A stretch of DNA of 64,000 bases from Dyella_A sp049445995 (lineage in GTDB: Bacteria; Pseudomonadota; Gammaproteobacteria; Xanthomonadales; Rhodanobacteraceae), in assembly GCF_049445995.1 (NCBI RefSeq), contig NZ_JBMSDZ010000001.1, positions 186,001 to 250,000 of the forward strand. Reading direction: 5' to 3'. The position numbers were made by a program, and so were the translations under genes. Of this stretch, positions 52,630 through 60,801 are shown piece by piece. The notes under the pieces were generated by a model. The model worked only from the letters and a program-made list of their open reading frames with translations, was not told the origin of the DNA and made no database searches. Numbering within the stretch: position 1 is the first letter of the stretch; the number at the start of each line of letters is the position of its first letter.

Positions 52630-53277
52630 ATGTCACAGATGCTTCCCGAGGGTATTTCGAGCGACGCGTTCCACGCATGCGCCGATGCCATCGCGCATGC
52701 GGCAAAGGATCTGGCCCTGCTCGGCTGGACCCCGGCCACCAGCAGCAACTTCTCGATGCGGGTGAATGCCTCGCATGCGGCGATCACCATCTCCGGCCGC
52801 GACAAGGGCCGGCTCGATCGTGACGACATCATGCTCATCGATCTCGATGGCCGGCCCGTCGGTACCGACGCCCGGCCCAGTGCCGAGACGGCCCTGCATA
52901 CGCAGTTGTACCGGCGCTGGCCCGAGACGCAGGCGGTACTACACACCCATTCGCGCACGCAGAGCGTGGCCTCGCGTCTATTTGCCACACAGGGCGTGGT
53001 CCGCCTCGAAGGCTGGGAGTTGCAGAAGGCAATCACCGGCTTCCATACCCACGAAAGCGTGCTGGAGATTCCGGTGTTTCCCAACACGCAGCACATGCCT
53101 GGGCTCGTCGCGCAGGTCGACGCCTGGCTGGACTCCGGCAAGCCGCTGCATGGGTACCTGATCGATGGTCATGGCATCTACACCTGGGGCCGCACGATGG
53201 CCGAAACGCGCCGCCATCTGGAAGCGCTGGAATTCCTGCTTGCCTGCGAACTGGATCTGAGGAGGTTGTCCGCATGA
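52630..53277 (+). CDS. mtnB: methylthioribulose-1-phosphate dehydratase
   Basis: A 215-residue class II aldolase-like zinc enzyme of methionine salvage, dehydrating MTRu-1-P. The catalytic loop SGRDKGRL precedes zinc ligands in AVLHTHSRTQS and GHGIYTWG. I use the ATG at 52630 (MSQMLPEGIS); the frame is open from 52549. Its stop overlaps the mtnD start by four bases, so the pair is coupled. Confidence 0.95.
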   Translation: MSQMLPEGISSDAFHACADAIAHAAKDLALLGWTPATSSNFSMRVNASHAAITISGRDKGRLDRDDIMLIDLDGRPVGTDARPSAETALHTQLYRRWPETQAVLHTHSRTQSVASRLFATQGVVRLEGWELQKAITGFHTHESVLEIPVFPNTQHMPGLVAQVDAWLDSGKPLHGYLIDGHGIYTWGRTMAETRRHLEALEFLLACELDLRRLSA

Positions 53278-53837
53278 GCCGTCTGCGCATCTACGACGAC
53301 ACCGTACCGAATGCCGCCCTGGCCGAGCATCACGAGCACGCGGCCATTGCTCGTGAACTGGGCGCGGTCGGCATCCGCTTCGAGCAGTGGCAGGCCAGCC
53401 AGCCGATCGCTCCGGGCGCCAGCCAGGAAGAGGTGATCGCCGCCTATCGCAGCGACATCGACCGGCTGATGGCCAGCGAGGGCTACCAGGCGGTGGACGT
53501 GATCAGCCTGACTCCCGATCACCCCGACCGCACCGCATTGCGCCGGAAATTCCTCGACGAGCACACCCACAGCGAGGACGAGGTGCGCTTCTTCGTGGCC
53601 GGCGCCGGGCAGTTCACCCTGCACATCGGCGGCAAGGTGTACGAGGTGTTGTGCGAACAGGGCGACCTGATCGGCGTACCCGACGGCACCCCGCACTGGT
53701 TCGACATGAGCGAGTCGCCCTGTTTCGTGGCGATCCGCCTGTTCACCAACAAGGAGGGCTGGGTCGCCCACTTCACCGGCGCCGACATCGCCGAACGCTT
53801 CCCGCGCATGGCGCCGCACGCCGGCGCCGGCGCCTGA
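53274..53837 (+). CDS. mtnD: acireductone dioxygenase
   Basis: A 187-residue cupin metalloenzyme that, with iron, converts acireductone to the alpha-keto acid precursor of methionine (with nickel it gives the off-pathway product). Ligands are His, His and Glu in DEHTHSEDEVRFFV (the HxHxxxE set) plus His in DGTPHWFD. The start ATG overlaps the mtnB stop. Only 31 bases separate it from mtnC. Confidence 0.95.
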   Translation: MSRLRIYDDTVPNAALAEHHEHAAIARELGAVGIRFEQWQASQPIAPGASQEEVIAAYRSDIDRLMASEGYQAVDVISLTPDHPDRTALRRKFLDEHTHSEDEVRFFVAGAGQFTLHIGGKVYEVLCEQGDLIGVPDGTPHWFDMSESPCFVAIRLFTNKEGWVAHFTGADIAERFPRMAPHAGAGA

Positions 53838-53868
53838 TTCCATCGCTCGCACGCACCAGGGACTCCCG

Positions 53869-54558
53869 ATGATCGAGATCCGCGCCATCGTCACCGACAT
53901 CGAGGGCACCACCAGCTCGATCGATTTCGTCAGGGACGTGCTCTTTCCCTACGCGCGCAAGCGCCTGCCCGCCTTCGTCGAAACCCATGGCGACACGCTC
54001 GAGGTACAGCACTGGCTGCACGAAGCGGCGAAGGAGGCCGGCCTGATCGAGGCGAGCCGGCAGGAGATCATCGAAATGCTGCTGCGCTGGATCGATGAGG
54101 ATCGCAAGTCCACCGCGCTCAAGGCATTGCAGGGCATGATCTGGAAGGACGGCTACGAGGCCGGCGACTATCGCGCCCACGTCTATCCCGAAGTGCCGGC
54201 CCGCCTGCGCGCCTGGCGGGCGCAGGGCCTGAAGCTCTACGTCTACTCGTCCGGCTCGGTGCCGGCGCAAAAGCTGTTTTTCCGCCACAGCGAGGCGGGT
54301 GACCTCGGTCCGCTGTTCGCCGGCTATTTCGACACGCAGACCGGACCCAAGCGCGAGGCTGCCTCGTATGCCGCCATCGCCGAGACGATCGACGTGCAGC
54401 CGACGCACATCCTGTTCCTGTCCGACATCGTGCAGGAACTCGATGCGGCCCGCGCCGCCGGCTTCCAGACCGGCTGGCTGCTGCGCGATCCCGCACAGGA
54501 TGCGTCGGGTACATCGACCCATCCCGTGTACCGCGACTTCGACGCCATCACGGTCTGA
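53869..54558 (+). CDS. mtnC: enolase-phosphatase E1
   Basis: A 229-residue HAD-superfamily enzyme that enolises and dephosphorylates the DK-MTP-1-P intermediate. The nucleophile Asp is in VTDIEGTTSSIDFV, the Ser and Lys motifs are in VYSSGSVPAQKLFF, and FLSDIVQELDAARAAGF supplies the acidic ligands. The B-D-C order completes the three consecutive steps; mtnA (the isomerase) is not in the window. Confidence 0.95.
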   Translation: MIEIRAIVTDIEGTTSSIDFVRDVLFPYARKRLPAFVETHGDTLEVQHWLHEAAKEAGLIEASRQEIIEMLLRWIDEDRKSTALKALQGMIWKDGYEAGDYRAHVYPEVPARLRAWRAQGLKLYVYSSGSVPAQKLFFRHSEAGDLGPLFAGYFDTQTGPKREAASYAAIAETIDVQPTHILFLSDIVQELDAARAAGFQTGWLLRDPAQDASGTSTHPVYRDFDAITV

Positions 54559-54575
54559 CCTGGCAAGGCATCGCC

Positions 54576-55574
54576 ATGCGCCTGCTGCTCACCGCCCTGC
54601 TCGCTTTCGCCACCGGCGCGGCACTGACCGTCACCCTGGAGCACCACCCCCTCCGCACGGTGACGGCGCAAGCGGCGGCACCGGCCGCGGCCGCCAGTGC
54701 CACCGATGTCGGCGACGTCGGCGACCTGCCAGCCGACACCTGGCCAGCCGACGCGCCGTCTCCCGAGCAGGTGCTCTACGCCCAACCGCTGTTGCTGCGC
54801 AAGGCACTCGACGGCCTCGGGCCGCGCGTAGCGGGCGTGCCGAATCTCTACCTGGTGACTTTTGCCGGTGATGGCAGCGAGGACGTGTTCCGCAACGAGG
54901 CGGAGTATGCCGCGCAGCTGTTCCGGCAACGCTACGGCCAGCGCGCGCACAGCGTGGTACTGGCCAACAATCCGGCGACACTGGACACCTATCCGCTGGC
55001 CAGCTGGAGCAATCTGGAAAGCGTGCTCACCGGACTGTGGCGCGCGATGGACCCGCAGCAGGACATCCTGATGCTCTACCTCACCAGCCACGGCGATCCG
55101 GAGCACACCCTGCTGGTGGACATGGACCCGCTGCCGCTGGACCAGATCGGCGCGCAGGATCTGGCCGGCATCCTTGCCGAACACCCGTTCAGATGGAAAG
55201 TCGTGGTGGTCAACGCCTGCTATTCCGGTGGCTTCGTGCCACCGCTCGCGGGCGACGGCACCCTGGTGATCACCGCCGCACGCGCCGATCGCAGCTCGTT
55301 CGGCTGCGGCAGCGATTCGAACGCCACTTATTTCGGCCGGGCCTGGCTGGTCGATGCACTGAACCGCACGGCCGACCCCATCGAGGCCTTCAACCGCGCA
55401 CGGGCCGAGATCGCGCATTGGGAGCAGCAGGACAAGCTCACGCCGTCCGAGCCGCAGATGGCCACCGGCACCGGCATCACCGCGCAGCTGGAACGCTGGC
55501 GACACGGTGACGCGATCGGACCGCCGCTGCCGTTCCGCCCCGAGGCGAGCGGCGGGGCGCCCGCCACGCACTGA
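54576..55574 (+). CDS. C13 (legumain-like) cysteine peptidase, exported
   Basis: A 332-residue protein with an N-terminal hydrophobic signal (residues 1-18) and an Ala-rich linker. The C13 caspase-fold core has catalytic His in LMLYLTSHGDPEH and Cys in VVVVNACYSGGFV. NLYLVTFAGDGSEDVFRNEA is the usual opening strand. It lies 17 bases behind mtnC on the same strand, so it may be transcribed with the salvage genes although no functional link is evident. It converges on the his operon with 14 bases between stops. Bacterial substrates are unknown. Confidence 0.88.
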   Translation: MRLLLTALLAFATGAALTVTLEHHPLRTVTAQAAAPAAAASATDVGDVGDLPADTWPADAPSPEQVLYAQPLLLRKALDGLGPRVAGVPNLYLVTFAGDGSEDVFRNEAEYAAQLFRQRYGQRAHSVVLANNPATLDTYPLASWSNLESVLTGLWRAMDPQQDILMLYLTSHGDPEHTLLVDMDPLPLDQIGAQDLAGILAEHPFRWKVVVVNACYSGGFVPPLAGDGTLVITAARADRSSFGCGSDSNATYFGRAWLVDALNRTADPIEAFNRARAEIAHWEQQDKLTPSEPQMATGTGITAQLERWRHGDAIGPPLPFRPEASGGAPATH

Positions 55575-55588
55575 TCCCGGTTATTTAT

Positions 55589-56218
55589 TTATTTCGCTGC
55601 GTGGCGTGCGGCCAGCAGATCGGCGACGTCCGCCAGTGACCGGCCGCGCGCACGCAACAGCACGGTCAGATGGAACAGCAGGTCGGCGGCTTCGCCAAGC
55701 AGGTCCGCGTCGCCCTGCGCCACGCCGGCCAGCGCCGTTTCCACGCCTTCTTCGCCCACTTTCTGGGCGATCCGTCGCACGCCGCCCTCGAACAGGCGCG
55801 TGGTGTAGCTGCCGGCCGGCCGCTCGGCATCACGCTGCGCCACCAGCGCATCCAGTTCAGCGAGAAAGCCCAGCGGGGGGGCCACGTGGTTGCCGAAGCA
55901 GCTCGACGTGCCGGTGTGGCAGGTCGGTCCGTGCGGCAGCGCGCCGACCAGCAGCGTGTCCGCGTCGCAGTCCACGCGGATCGATTGCAGGGCCAGCACG
56001 TGCCCCGAACTCTCGCCCTTGGTCCACAGGCGCTGTTTCGAGCGGCTGAAGAAGGTGACGTGGCCGGTCTGCTGGGTGGCCGTCAGCGCCTCGGCGTTCA
56101 TGTAGCCGAGCATCAGCACCTCGCCGGTCTGCGCGTGCTGCACGATCGCCGGCAGCAGGCCGTCGCCCTTGGCCCAGTCGAGTTGGTCGGGGTTGAGCGT
56201 GGCAATCGATGGATTCAC
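55589..56218 (-). CDS. hisI: bifunctional phosphoribosyl-AMP cyclohydrolase / phosphoribosyl-ATP pyrophosphatase
   Basis: HisI-HisE fusion of 209 residues carrying steps 2 and 3 of histidine synthesis. The cyclohydrolase half shows VLMLGYMNAEAL, SRSKQRLWTKGESSGH and the metal cysteines in VDCDADTLLV, GPTCHTGTSSCF. The pyrophosphatase half has KVGEEGVETALA and EAADLLFHLTVLL. An in-frame ATG lies 15 codons upstream, but AAAGGAG precedes the GTG at 56218 by eight bases, so I start there. It is the last gene of the operon. Confidence 0.93.
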   Translation of the reverse strand: MNPSIATLNPDQLDWAKGDGLLPAIVQHAQTGEVLMLGYMNAEALTATQQTGHVTFFSRSKQRLWTKGESSGHVLALQSIRVDCDADTLLVGALPHGPTCHTGTSSCFGNHVAPPLGFLAELDALVAQRDAERPAGSYTTRLFEGGVRRIAQKVGEEGVETALAGVAQGDADLLGEAADLLFHLTVLLRARGRSLADVADLLAARHAAK

Positions 56219-56270
56219 GCGAGACGCTCCTTTGGCTTCACACAGCTGAGACGAAAACGGCACCCCTCCT

Positions 56271-56368
56271 CGCCGTCATGCCGGCGCAAGCCGGCATCCA
56301 GTGCCTTTTTTTGTCCTTGCCGCAGAGATCGAAGACGCTGGATGCCAGCTTTCGCTGGCATGACGGCG
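56271..56368. repeat. REP-like palindromic pair inside the his operon
   Basis: CCGTCATGCCGGC-gcaa-GCCGGCATCCAG and CTGGATGCCAGC-tttc-GCTGGCATGACGG are two inverted hairpins with about 45 bases between, in the gap between hisF and hisI. This is a BIME-type arrangement and might stabilise or attenuate the transcript ahead of hisI. Confidence 0.8.
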
Positions 56369-56399
56369 GAAACATGCGGATGGACGAGAACGTCGCTTC

Positions 56400-57173
56400 T
56401 CATGCAGAGCGCACCGCAATGCCCTGCCCCGCCAGATACCGCTTGAGTTCGGGAATCGCAATGGCGCCGGAGTGGAACACGCTGGCCGCCAGCGCGCCGT
56501 CCACGTCGGCATTGGCGAACGCATCGCGGAAATGCTCCGGCGCGCCGGCCCCGCCCGAGGCGATCAGCGGCACGCGGCAGATCGCGCGGGCGGCGCGCAA
56601 CTGCTCCAGATCGTAGCCCTGGCGCACGCCGTCGCTGCCCATGCAGTTGAGCACGATCTCGCCCGCGCCACGGCGCTGTGCCTCGACCATCCAGTCCAGC
56701 GTGCCCCGTGCCAGCGCCTGGGTCTTGTCCGGATCGCCGGTGTACTGGCGCACGCGCCACGGGCCGTCGGCGTCGCGTAGCGAATCGATGCCGACCACCA
56801 CGCACTGCACGCCGAACGCCTGCGCCAGTTCGTCGATCAGCTCGGGACGCTCCAGCGCGGGCGAGTTCACCGAGATCTTGTCGGCCCCGGCGTGCAGCAC
56901 GGCACGCGCCTCGTCCACCGAACGGATGCCTCCGGCGACGCAGAACGGGATGTCGATCACCCGCGCCACGCGTTCGACCCAGCCGCGGTCCACGCTGCGC
57001 CCTTGCGGGCTGGCGGTGATGTCATAGAACACCAGCTCGTCGGCGCCTTCGTCGCGATAGCGCAGCGCGAGATCGACGATCTCGCCCATCACCACGTGGT
57101 CGCGGAAGCGCACGCCCTTGACCACCTGACCGTCGCGCACGTCGAGGCAGGGAATGATGCGGCGGCTCAGCAT
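56400..57173 (-). CDS. hisF: imidazole glycerol phosphate synthase, cyclase subunit
   Basis: A 257-residue TIM barrel that, with HisH, makes imidazole glycerol phosphate and AICAR. MLSRRIIPCLDVRDGQVVKG at the start, the catalytic Asp in CLDV and in IDSLRDADG region, and phosphate loops (GGIRSVDEA and ASGGAGAPEHF). The ATG at 57173 overlaps the hisA end by seven bases. Length is normal. Confidence 0.96.
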   Translation of the reverse strand: MLSRRIIPCLDVRDGQVVKGVRFRDHVVMGEIVDLALRYRDEGADELVFYDITASPQGRSVDRGWVERVARVIDIPFCVAGGIRSVDEARAVLHAGADKISVNSPALERPELIDELAQAFGVQCVVVGIDSLRDADGPWRVRQYTGDPDKTQALARGTLDWMVEAQRRGAGEIVLNCMGSDGVRQGYDLEQLRAARAICRVPLIASGGAGAPEHFRDAFANADVDGALAASVFHSGAIAIPELKRYLAGQGIAVRSA

Positions 57174-57895
57174 GCGATGGCCTCCTCGACAGTGAAGCGC
57201 CCTTCGAGCAGGGCACGACCGAGGATCACCCCTCGCACCCCCGCCGCGCGCGCCGCGCGGATGTCGTCCAGCGAGCGCACGCCGCCGGAGGCCTGCACCG
57301 CCAGCGTGGGCACGGTGGCGGCCAGGTGGCGATAGAGATCGAGATTGAAGCCGGCCAGCATGCCGTCGCGGTCGATGTCGGTGCACAGCAGGTGACGCGC
57401 GCCGCGTGCGGCGTACCACGGCGCCAGTTCGTCCAGCGTGCGCGCTTCGAGCTCGGTCCAGCCAGCGCTGGGCAGGGCCCAGCGGCCGTCGATGCGGCGG
57501 GTGTCGAGCGCCAGCGTCAGCCGCTCCGCACCGTAGCTGCCGAGCCAGCCGGCCACCGTATCCGGATCGCGGATCGCCACGCTGCCCAGCACCACCCGCC
57601 GCACGCCGGCGTCGAACAGGCGGCGCAGATCGTCCTCGCCGCGCACGCCACCGCCGGCCTGCACCCGCATGCCATTGGCCGCGATCGTCTCGATCACCTT
57701 CAGGTTGTCCAGATTGCCGGAGCGCGCGCCGTCGAGATCGACCAGGTGCAGCCAGCCGGCGCCGGCAGCGGCGTAGCGGGACGCCAGCTCGACCGGGTCG
57801 AACGGATAATCGGTCTGCTGCGCGTAGTCGCCCTGCTTCAGGCGCACCACCTGGCCGCCGCGCAGGTCGATCGCGGGAATCACGTGGAACGTCAT
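57167..57895 (-). CDS. hisA: phosphoribosylformimino-AICAR ribotide isomerase
   Basis: A 242-residue TIM barrel performing an Amadori rearrangement, paralogous to HisF. MTFHVIPAIDLRGGQVVRLKQGDY, with the general base Asp in PAIDLRGG and acid Asp in CTDIDRDGMLAG. Phosphate-binding loops are QAGGGVRGEDD and QASGGVRSLDD. It overlaps hisH by four bases and hisF by seven. Confidence 0.96.
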   Translation of the reverse strand: MTFHVIPAIDLRGGQVVRLKQGDYAQQTDYPFDPVELASRYAAAGAGWLHLVDLDGARSGNLDNLKVIETIAANGMRVQAGGGVRGEDDLRRLFDAGVRRVVLGSVAIRDPDTVAGWLGSYGAERLTLALDTRRIDGRWALPSAGWTELEARTLDELAPWYAARGARHLLCTDIDRDGMLAGFNLDLYRHLAATVPTLAVQASGGVRSLDDIRAARAAGVRGVILGRALLEGRFTVEEAIAC

Positions 57896-58572
57896 AGGGC
57901 GAGGAAATTCTTCAGGAGGCGCGCCCCCACCCCGGCGGAACGCTCGGGATGGAACTGCATGCCGTAGAAATTGCCGCGGGCGATCATCGCGGAGAACGGG
58001 CCGCCGAAGTCGCTGGTGACCAGTGTGCAGTCTCCGGTCGGCACCGCGTAGCTGTGCACGAAGTAGGCCTGCTCGCCGGCCGTCAGTCCGGTCAGCAGCG
58101 GATGCCCGCGCACCGGCTTCAGCGCATTCCAGCCCATGTGCGGCACACGCAGGCCCGGCGCCTCGCGGAAACGGCGCACCGGGGCGTCGATCACGCCCAG
58201 GCATTCGGTGTCGCCCTCTTCCGAATGCGCGCACAACAGCTGCATGCCCAGGCACACGCCCAGCACCGGCTGGGTCAGCGAACGCATCAACTGGACCAGC
58301 CCCAGCTCGCGCAGGCGTGCCATGCCCGGACCGGCCGCACCCACGCCGGGCAGGATCACCTTGTCGGCACCGCGGATGGTGGCCGGATCGGAAGTGAGCG
58401 CCGCCTCCACGCCGAGGCGCTGCAGTGCGTAGCGCACCGAACCGATGTTGGTGCCGCCGGCATCGACGAGGACGACCGATTGCGACGGAAGATCAGAGCG
58501 CCCCTTCGCCCTGGCCATCGCCCCCGACGTGGCCGGGGGAGAGGGAGGCGTGTCATGCACCGGCGCGCTCAT
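57892..58572 (-). CDS. hisH: imidazole glycerol phosphate synthase, glutaminase subunit
   Basis: A 226-residue class I amidotransferase giving ammonia to HisF. The nucleophile Cys is in VLGVCLGMQLL, and His/Glu in YGMQFHPERS. VVLVDAGGTNIGSVRYAL opens the domain at about residue 32, so there is an N-terminal extension of about 30 Pro/Ser-rich residues; a start at a later Met (MARAKGR) is possible. The ATG at 58572 overlaps the hisB stop. Confidence 0.94.
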   Translation of the reverse strand: MSAPVHDTPPSPPATSGAMARAKGRSDLPSQSVVLVDAGGTNIGSVRYALQRLGVEAALTSDPATIRGADKVILPGVGAAGPGMARLRELGLVQLMRSLTQPVLGVCLGMQLLCAHSEEGDTECLGVIDAPVRRFREAPGLRVPHMGWNALKPVRGHPLLTGLTAGEQAYFVHSYAVPTGDCTLVTSDFGGPFSAMIARGNFYGMQFHPERSAGVGARLLKNFLAL

Positions 58573-59636
58573 CAGAGCGTCCCCTTGGTGCTGGGCAGCT
58601 CGCTGCCCTCGCGGCGGATCGCCTGGCGCAGCGTGCGCGCCACCACCTTGAAGCAGGCTTCGACCATGTGGTGCGCGTTGTCGCCCTTCACCGTGAGGTG
58701 CAGGTTGGCACCCAGCGTCTCGCACAGCGAGCGGAACACGTGTGGCACCAGCTCGGTGGGAATGTCGCCCACGCGCTCGCGCGGAAAGCTGCCCTCGAAC
58801 ACGAAGTACGGCCGGCCGGAGAGATCCAGCGCGGCGCTGGCGAAGGATTCGTCCATCGGCAGCGTGAAGCCGTAGCGGCCGATGCCGCGCTTGTCGCCCA
58901 GCGCCTGCTTCAGCGCCTGGCCGAGGGCCAGCGCGCAGTCCTCCATCGTGTGGTGTTCGTCGATGTGGGTGTCGCCCTCGCAGCGGAGCTCCAGCGCGAA
59001 CCCGCCGTGCTTGCCGATCTGCTCCAGCATGTGGTCGAAGAAGCCCAGCCCGGTATGCACCTTCGGCTCGGCCACGCGATCCAGGTCCACGCTCACCGTG
59101 ATGCGGGTTTCCTTCGTGTTGCGCTGGACCGTGGCGGTGCGCGGCGCATCGAGCAGGCGATGCGCGATGGCGTCCCACGACTGCCCCTGCGGCCCCACGC
59201 GCAGGCCGCGCACGCCGAGGTTGGCGGCCAGCTGCATGTCGGTGTCGCGGTCGCCGATGACGGCCGACGCCGCCCGGCTCCAGCCGTCGTCGGCCAGGTA
59301 GTGGCGCAGCATGCCGATGCCCGGCTTGCGCGTATCGAGCCCCTCGTGCGGGAAGCTGCGGTCGATCAGCTGTTCGCGGAACACGATGCCCTGCGAGGCC
59401 AGGATGCGCAGCAGCAACCGGTGCGGACCGTCGAAGCTCGCCTGCGGGAAACCCGCGGTGCCCAGGCCGTCCTGGTTGGTCACCATCACCAGCTCGTAGC
59501 CGGCGGCGACGCAGCGCTGCAGCGCGCCGATCACGCCCGGCAGCAGGTCCAGCTTCTCGTAGCTGTCGATCTGCTCGTCCGGCGGTTCGACGATGAGGCA
59601 GCCGTCGCGGTCGATGAAAAGGATCTTGCGGCTCAT
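58572..59636 (-). CDS. hisB: bifunctional histidinol-phosphatase / imidazoleglycerol-phosphate dehydratase
   Basis: A 354-residue fusion typical of gammaproteobacteria. The HAD phosphatase half starts MSRKILFIDRDGCLI (nucleophile and acid Asp) and has VTNQDGLGTAGFP and GDRDTDMQ. The dehydratase half has His-rich manganese motifs HIDEHHTMEDCALALG and DNAHHMVEACFK. A TTG five codons upstream (59651) is open, but GGAG is placed for the ATG at 59636. It is separated from hisC by a palindromic repeat. Confidence 0.95.
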   Translation of the reverse strand: MSRKILFIDRDGCLIVEPPDEQIDSYEKLDLLPGVIGALQRCVAAGYELVMVTNQDGLGTAGFPQASFDGPHRLLLRILASQGIVFREQLIDRSFPHEGLDTRKPGIGMLRHYLADDGWSRAASAVIGDRDTDMQLAANLGVRGLRVGPQGQSWDAIAHRLLDAPRTATVQRNTKETRITVSVDLDRVAEPKVHTGLGFFDHMLEQIGKHGGFALELRCEGDTHIDEHHTMEDCALALGQALKQALGDKRGIGRYGFTLPMDESFASAALDLSGRPYFVFEGSFPRERVGDIPTELVPHVFRSLCETLGANLHLTVKGDNAHHMVEACFKVVARTLRQAIRREGSELPSTKGTL

Positions 59637-59659
59637 CAACAATTTCTCCAACCCGCGCG

Positions 59660-59730
59660 GGAGCGCACCCTGTGCGCGACCTGCGGGATTCGGCAGCGAC
59701 CTGGCAATCGCGCACAGGGTGCGCTCCTAC
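59660..59730. repeat. GTAGGAGCGC palindromic repeat between hisC and hisB
   Basis: GGGAGCGCACCCTGTGCGCG and the right arm CGCGCACAGGGTGCGCTCC plus TAC form a stem of about 20 bp. It is the only break of more than 100 bases between his genes from hisG to hisF, and could be an internal processing or attenuation point. Confidence 0.88.
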
Positions 59731-59742
59731 GGGCTACGGGAT

Positions 59743-60801
59743 TCATGGGGTTCCCCTGAGTGCTTCCAGCACGCGTGCATTTTCCTCCGGCGTGCCGATG
59801 GTGATGCGCAGGGCGTCGCCGAGGTTCGGATAGCGGCGCACGTCGCGCACCACGATGCCGGCGGCGAGCAACTGCCGGTAGACAGCACCTGCGTCGTCGA
59901 AGCGCACGGCGAGGAAGTTCGCCTGCGACGGCAGCACCGCGCGCACGCCGGGCACCGCGGCCAGCGCGTCGGCCATGCGCGCCCGCTCGACCCTGACCTG
60001 ATCGATATGCCCACGCGCCTGCGCCTGCCCGGCCGGCGACAGCGCGGCCAGCGCCGCCTCCACGCAGGGCAAGGGCAGCGGATACGGCGGCATGATCCGG
60101 CGCAGCAGCGCGATCACCGCGTCGTTCGCCAGCAGCGTGCCGATGCGCGCACCGGCCAGCGCCCAGGCCTTGGACAGCGTGCGCAAAATGGCGACGTGCT
60201 CGTGGCGGTCGATCAGCCCGGCCATGCTTGGCGCATCGGCAAACTCGACATAGGCCTCGTCGACGATCAGCAGCGCACGGCCGGCCAGCGCCTGTGCCAG
60301 CCGCTCGATGGCGGCGGGCGCGATCGTCTGGCCGGTCGGGTTGTTCGGCGTGCAGACGAACACCAGCTTCACCGCCGGGGTCATCGCCGCCAGCACGGCG
60401 TCCACGTCCAGCGTGAAATCGGCCGCCAGCGGCGCCTCGATCACCGCCGCGTTCTGGATGCGCGCGCATACCGCGTACATGCCGAAGGTGGGCGGCTGGA
60501 TCAGGATCGCGTCTTCGCCGGCGCGGCAGAACGCGCGTGTCAGCAGGTCGATCGCCTCGTCGCTGCCGCGGCCAACCAGCAACTGTTCGCGGCGCACGCC
60601 GTACAGCGCGGCCAGCGCATCGACCAGCGCCGTCGGCTGCGGGTCGGGATAACGGTTGCAGCCGGCGCCCGCCTCGCCGAACGGCGCCCAGGCCGATTCG
60701 TTCGCGTTGAGCAGGATCTGCCCGCCGCTGGCCTCCATCCGCGCCGAGGAATACGGCTGCATCGCGCGGATCTCCGGCCGCGCCAGATCGAGCACACTCA
60801 T
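59743..60801 (-). CDS. hisC: histidinol-phosphate aminotransferase
   Basis: A 352-residue fold-type I PLP aminotransferase. NANESAWAPFG near the start, TPNNPTGQTIAP, the DEAYVEFAD Asp/Tyr pair and the PLP-lysine in LRTLSKAWALAGARIG are visible. The ATG at 60801 overlaps the hisD stop by four bases. Length and the final ITIGTPEEN block match HisC. Confidence 0.95.
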   Translation of the reverse strand: MSVLDLARPEIRAMQPYSSARMEASGGQILLNANESAWAPFGEAGAGCNRYPDPQPTALVDALAALYGVRREQLLVGRGSDEAIDLLTRAFCRAGEDAILIQPPTFGMYAVCARIQNAAVIEAPLAADFTLDVDAVLAAMTPAVKLVFVCTPNNPTGQTIAPAAIERLAQALAGRALLIVDEAYVEFADAPSMAGLIDRHEHVAILRTLSKAWALAGARIGTLLANDAVIALLRRIMPPYPLPLPCVEAALAALSPAGQAQARGHIDQVRVERARMADALAAVPGVRAVLPSQANFLAVRFDDAGAVYRQLLAAGIVVRDVRRYPNLGDALRITIGTPEENARVLEALRGTP

